Part shown: positions 62,194 to 64,000 of the stretch, one piece after another
Layout of the letters: each line of letters starts with the position of its first letter
Position numbering within the stretch: the first letter of the stretch is position 1
From: QHXW01 sp963847515
GTDB lineage: Bacteria > Acidobacteriota > Terriglobia > Bryobacterales > Bryobacteraceae
Assembly: GCA_963847515.1 (NCBI GenBank)
Contig: CAWKAA010000005.1
Span: 558,001 to 622,000, forward strand
Direction of reading: 5' to 3'
DNA: 64,000 nt
Notes under the pieces: model-generated
Seen by the model: only the letters and a program-made list of their open reading frames with translations
The model's database searches: none
What the model was told of the DNA's origin: nothing
Translations under genes and position numbers: made by a program

Positions 62194-63036
62194 TTATTCT
62201 ACTGTGAAGTTCTCTTTTGCTTCGTACGTCTGGTTGCCAATATGATCGCGCGCGGTGAAGACGATGGTGTATTGTCCGGGCCGGGTATCCTTATATATAT
62301 TCAGATTCATGGAGCCGGGCACGTACGGCTTGGGATAAAACGAAGAGGTCTTCTCCTCCGCGGCTTTCTCTTGTGTGAATAGAACCTTGCCGCTTGGTGC
62401 GATTACAGAGAGGCCGTAATCCACATCCACACCGTTGTGCGACGCCAGTTTGTAGCCGATGATATCGAACCGCGCAAACAGCGTGTCGCCCGGCCGGTAT
62501 GCGGCTACAGCCAGCGGATCCCGATCTTCCTCGCCGCGATAGAAATGGAAATTGCGAATGATGAGCGTGTCACTGGGCGCGACATCGTGGCCGCGGACCT
62601 GCACCGCAATTTCCTGGGAGACAGTGGCTTTGGCCAGATCATCGGTTACTTGGATGGCGATCTTGTAAGCGCCGGAGCCCGCGAGCGGCGGAAGCAGAAT
62701 CTGCTGCCGTATCTTGGGCCGCCAGTTTTTGTCTTCGTCGGAGAGCGTCGTCTCCAAAGTGTTCGCGATGGTTTCCATCAAGGGCACGTTCTTAGGATCG
62801 AGTGCGTCTACTTTATACGAGAGGTGCAGCTTCCGCTCGGGAGAAACCTGGTAACCCCCCACTTCGAAACTCACAAAGACAAACTGTCCGGGCACGAAGG
62901 TGAAGCTGGGGGGCATAATAGCGCCATCTTCCATGTCACTGATGGCGAGCTTAAGAAGGGCGAAAGGCGCAGGGGCTGCATGCAGCGAAATCGCAGCGGA
63001 GAAAAGCAAGGGAAGCAGGATGCGCGGAACAGGCAT
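62194..63036 (-). CDS. Secreted hypothetical protein
   Basis: A protein of about 280 residues with a signal peptide (MPVPRILLPLLFSAAISLHA) and two or three beta-sandwich-like segments (FVPGQFVFVSFEVGGYQV, YRPGDTLFARFDIIGYKL, DTRPGQYTIVFTARDHIG). The repeating 'PGQ/PGD ... F' pattern suggests tandem Ig-like domains. The function is unknown. It sits 6 bp before the ammonia-lyase and 11 bp after the Spy/CpxP-like gene. GTG one codon earlier is also possible. Confidence 0.75.
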   Translation of the reverse strand: MPVPRILLPLLFSAAISLHAAPAPFALLKLAISDMEDGAIMPPSFTFVPGQFVFVSFEVGGYQVSPERKLHLSYKVDALDPKNVPLMETIANTLETTLSDEDKNWRPKIRQQILLPPLAGSGAYKIAIQVTDDLAKATVSQEIAVQVRGHDVAPSDTLIIRNFHFYRGEEDRDPLAVAAYRPGDTLFARFDIIGYKLASHNGVDVDYGLSVIAPSGKVLFTQEKAAEEKTSSFYPKPYVPGSMNLNIYKDTRPGQYTIVFTARDHIGNQTYEAKENFTVE

Positions 63037-63047
63037 CACAGCCTATT

Positions 63048-63407
63048 CTACTTCTGGGCTTCGTCCATGAGTCGATCGAACTTGTGCTTTTGTTGTTCGT
63101 TCAGGATTCTATAGATGCTGGTCTTGCCGATGGCGAGCACGTCCTGATAATAGCGGGAGAAATCGTCGAGCGCGGTCTTGAGCTGCTCGGTCTGATCCGG
63201 AGTCAGGTCCAATTCCTTCTGCAGTCTTTGCAGGGAGACTTGCTTGCCCGGGTCGGTCCAAAAGGGAACGCGATGCAAGCGTTTGTGGACGCCAAGATTC
63301 ATGGCGAGCGCACCGGCGACCGCGCCCACGAGGAAGACCAGCACCAGGGTAAATGCGATGCCGACCTTCGGGTTTTGGAGCGGGCGAACCGCGGCGTAGC
63401 TTCCCAT
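63048..63407 (-). CDS. Membrane-anchored Spy/CpxP-like periplasmic protein
   Basis: The 119-residue protein has an N-terminal transmembrane helix (IAFTLVLVFLVGAVAGALA) and a periplasmic LTPDQTEQLK motif typical of Spy/CpxP/CnrX-like envelope stress chaperones or sensors. The anti-sigma gene lies 4 bp upstream, a common pairing in envelope stress control. Confidence 0.82.
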   Translation of the reverse strand: MGSYAAVRPLQNPKVGIAFTLVLVFLVGAVAGALAMNLGVHKRLHRVPFWTDPGKQVSLQRLQKELDLTPDQTEQLKTALDDFSRYYQDVLAIGKTSIYRILNEQQKHKFDRLMDEAQK

Positions 63408-63411
63408 CGGA

Positions 63412-63849
63412 TTACGGCTCGTAGGAAGCGAGCGTGGCGAGGATGGTGTCCGGATTATCCGCTGGAGTCTGTTGGGCCATGATCATTTCCGGCCGCGGCG
63501 GTCCTGCGGAATATTCGGTCTCGCGCGTAATCAGATAGCTGCCCAGGATCGCCAGTGTCATGAGCGATGCAAAGGCGACGCGTCTGCCGAACGCGGGCTC
63601 GAGCCAAACAAAACTCCATAGCGAGCGCGGCCGCTGCGCCTCGACGCGGCGCGACACCTGTGCGTAAAACCCAGCGGAGGGAGTGAACGGTTCCGGGGTC
63701 CGCAGGGCGAACAACGCGCCAGAGAGCTCCTTCATCTCTTGAACTTCGGCGCGGCATTCCGCGCAGGAGTCCAGATGTGACGTGAATTCTCGCGAACAGG
63801 GCGAGCCGGAGAGGTGATCCTCAAGCCGGTCCAAAATTACTTGATGCAT
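63412..63849 (-). CDS. Zinc-finger (zf-HC2-like) membrane anti-sigma factor
   Basis: The 145-residue protein has an N-terminal zinc-binding segment (FTSHLDSCAECRAEVQ, H-x3-C-x2-C) typical of anti-sigma factors that hold an ECF sigma factor. One transmembrane helix (VAFASLMTLAILGSYLI, about 92-110) and a short outer domain follow. The sigma gene is expected to its left on this strand, beyond position 63849, but is not clearly in the window. It opens the four-gene operon. Confidence 0.83.
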   Translation of the reverse strand: MHQVILDRLEDHLSGSPCSREFTSHLDSCAECRAEVQEMKELSGALFALRTPEPFTPSAGFYAQVSRRVEAQRPRSLWSFVWLEPAFGRRVAFASLMTLAILGSYLITRETEYSAGPPRPEMIMAQQTPADNPDTILATLASYEP

Positions 63850-64000
63850 ATTTTTCTTCCCTTACGATCCAACCATTTTTAACCCAACCAATCCCGCGCG
63901 GGTCTACGCCCGTTTCGGGAACCACCTGGCTGCAAGCGCTTCAACCAGCCACGATGCCGGGAGCGCGATCCAGCCGCTGTGCCGCTTTCACCAGCTTCTG
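63850..64000. other. Window end, no supported gene
   Basis: The 151 bases to the window edge hold no convincing frame on either strand. A minus-strand frame from the edge (KAAQRLDRAPG, stopping near 63940) could be the last residues of an upstream sigma factor, but it lacks any recognisable motif. Confidence 0.4.

Noticed and set aside
63850..64000. Partial sigma factor at the right edge
   Set aside because: The only open minus-strand stretch lacks any sigma-factor motif; it is mentioned only as an expectation from the anti-sigma gene.

Overview
This is one contig from a GC-rich Gram-negative bacterium, most likely an Acidobacteriota member of the Solibacter/Bryobacter type. That placement is inference. 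It rests on six very large MacB/FtsX-type permeases with a PadR-linked N-terminal segment (the 'ADOP' family typical of Acidobacteria), a PknB-like kinase fused to TolB-like repeats, and a gidA-gidB-parA-parB cluster with parS sites that suggests the replication origin is near.

Layout. 1-6117: a type I restriction locus whose hsdS is split by a complete IS481-family element, followed by intact hsdR and a YgjP-like metallopeptidase. 6144-7757: a GAF + class III nucleotide cyclase + TIR fusion, possibly a one-gene signalling/effector defence protein. 8213-20650: housekeeping and envelope genes: a secreted serine hydrolase, lolA, tRNA-Arg(CCU), purD, mnmG, rsmG, parS, parA, parB, a MerR regulator, and a two-gene TPR-barrel/glycosidase operon whose second gene is frameshifted. 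20752-29101: a decaying defence and toxin-antitoxin island. It holds hicB with a frameshifted hicA, mntA-hepT, hsdM, vapBC, an hsdM relic, a Phd-type antitoxin with a coiled-coil partner, hsdS, and an hsdR that has lost the second half of its helicase. 29436-41047: PadR plus permease, DinB, an OmpA-like protein, an alpha/beta hydrolase, a Ser/Thr kinase, an acetyltransferase and secreted proteins. 41156-42796: a collapsed flagellar locus (fliN, fliO, fliP stub, flhF relic, fliA). 42819-46377: a ZIP transporter, then five tightly packed small genes. Two of these encode proteins that look like phage-tail adhesion proteins but begin with secretion signals. 46471-60573: PadR plus five tandem ADOP permeases, separated by spacers built from GACGCGG/GACACGG units and small hairpins. 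60682-63849: a compact operon running anti-sigma factor, Spy/CpxP-like protein, secreted protein, aromatic amino-acid ammonia-lyase.

Two themes stand out. First, both type I restriction systems are visibly broken, in different ways (IS insertion in one hsdS; internal deletion and frameshifts in the other hsdR), while toxin-antitoxin genes sit inside the second operon and one toxin gene overlaps hsdM by one base. Second, the window carries at least four copies of a palindromic intergenic repeat of about 86-107 bp, plus partial copies. All functions are assigned from reading motifs and family resemblance; no database search was run.
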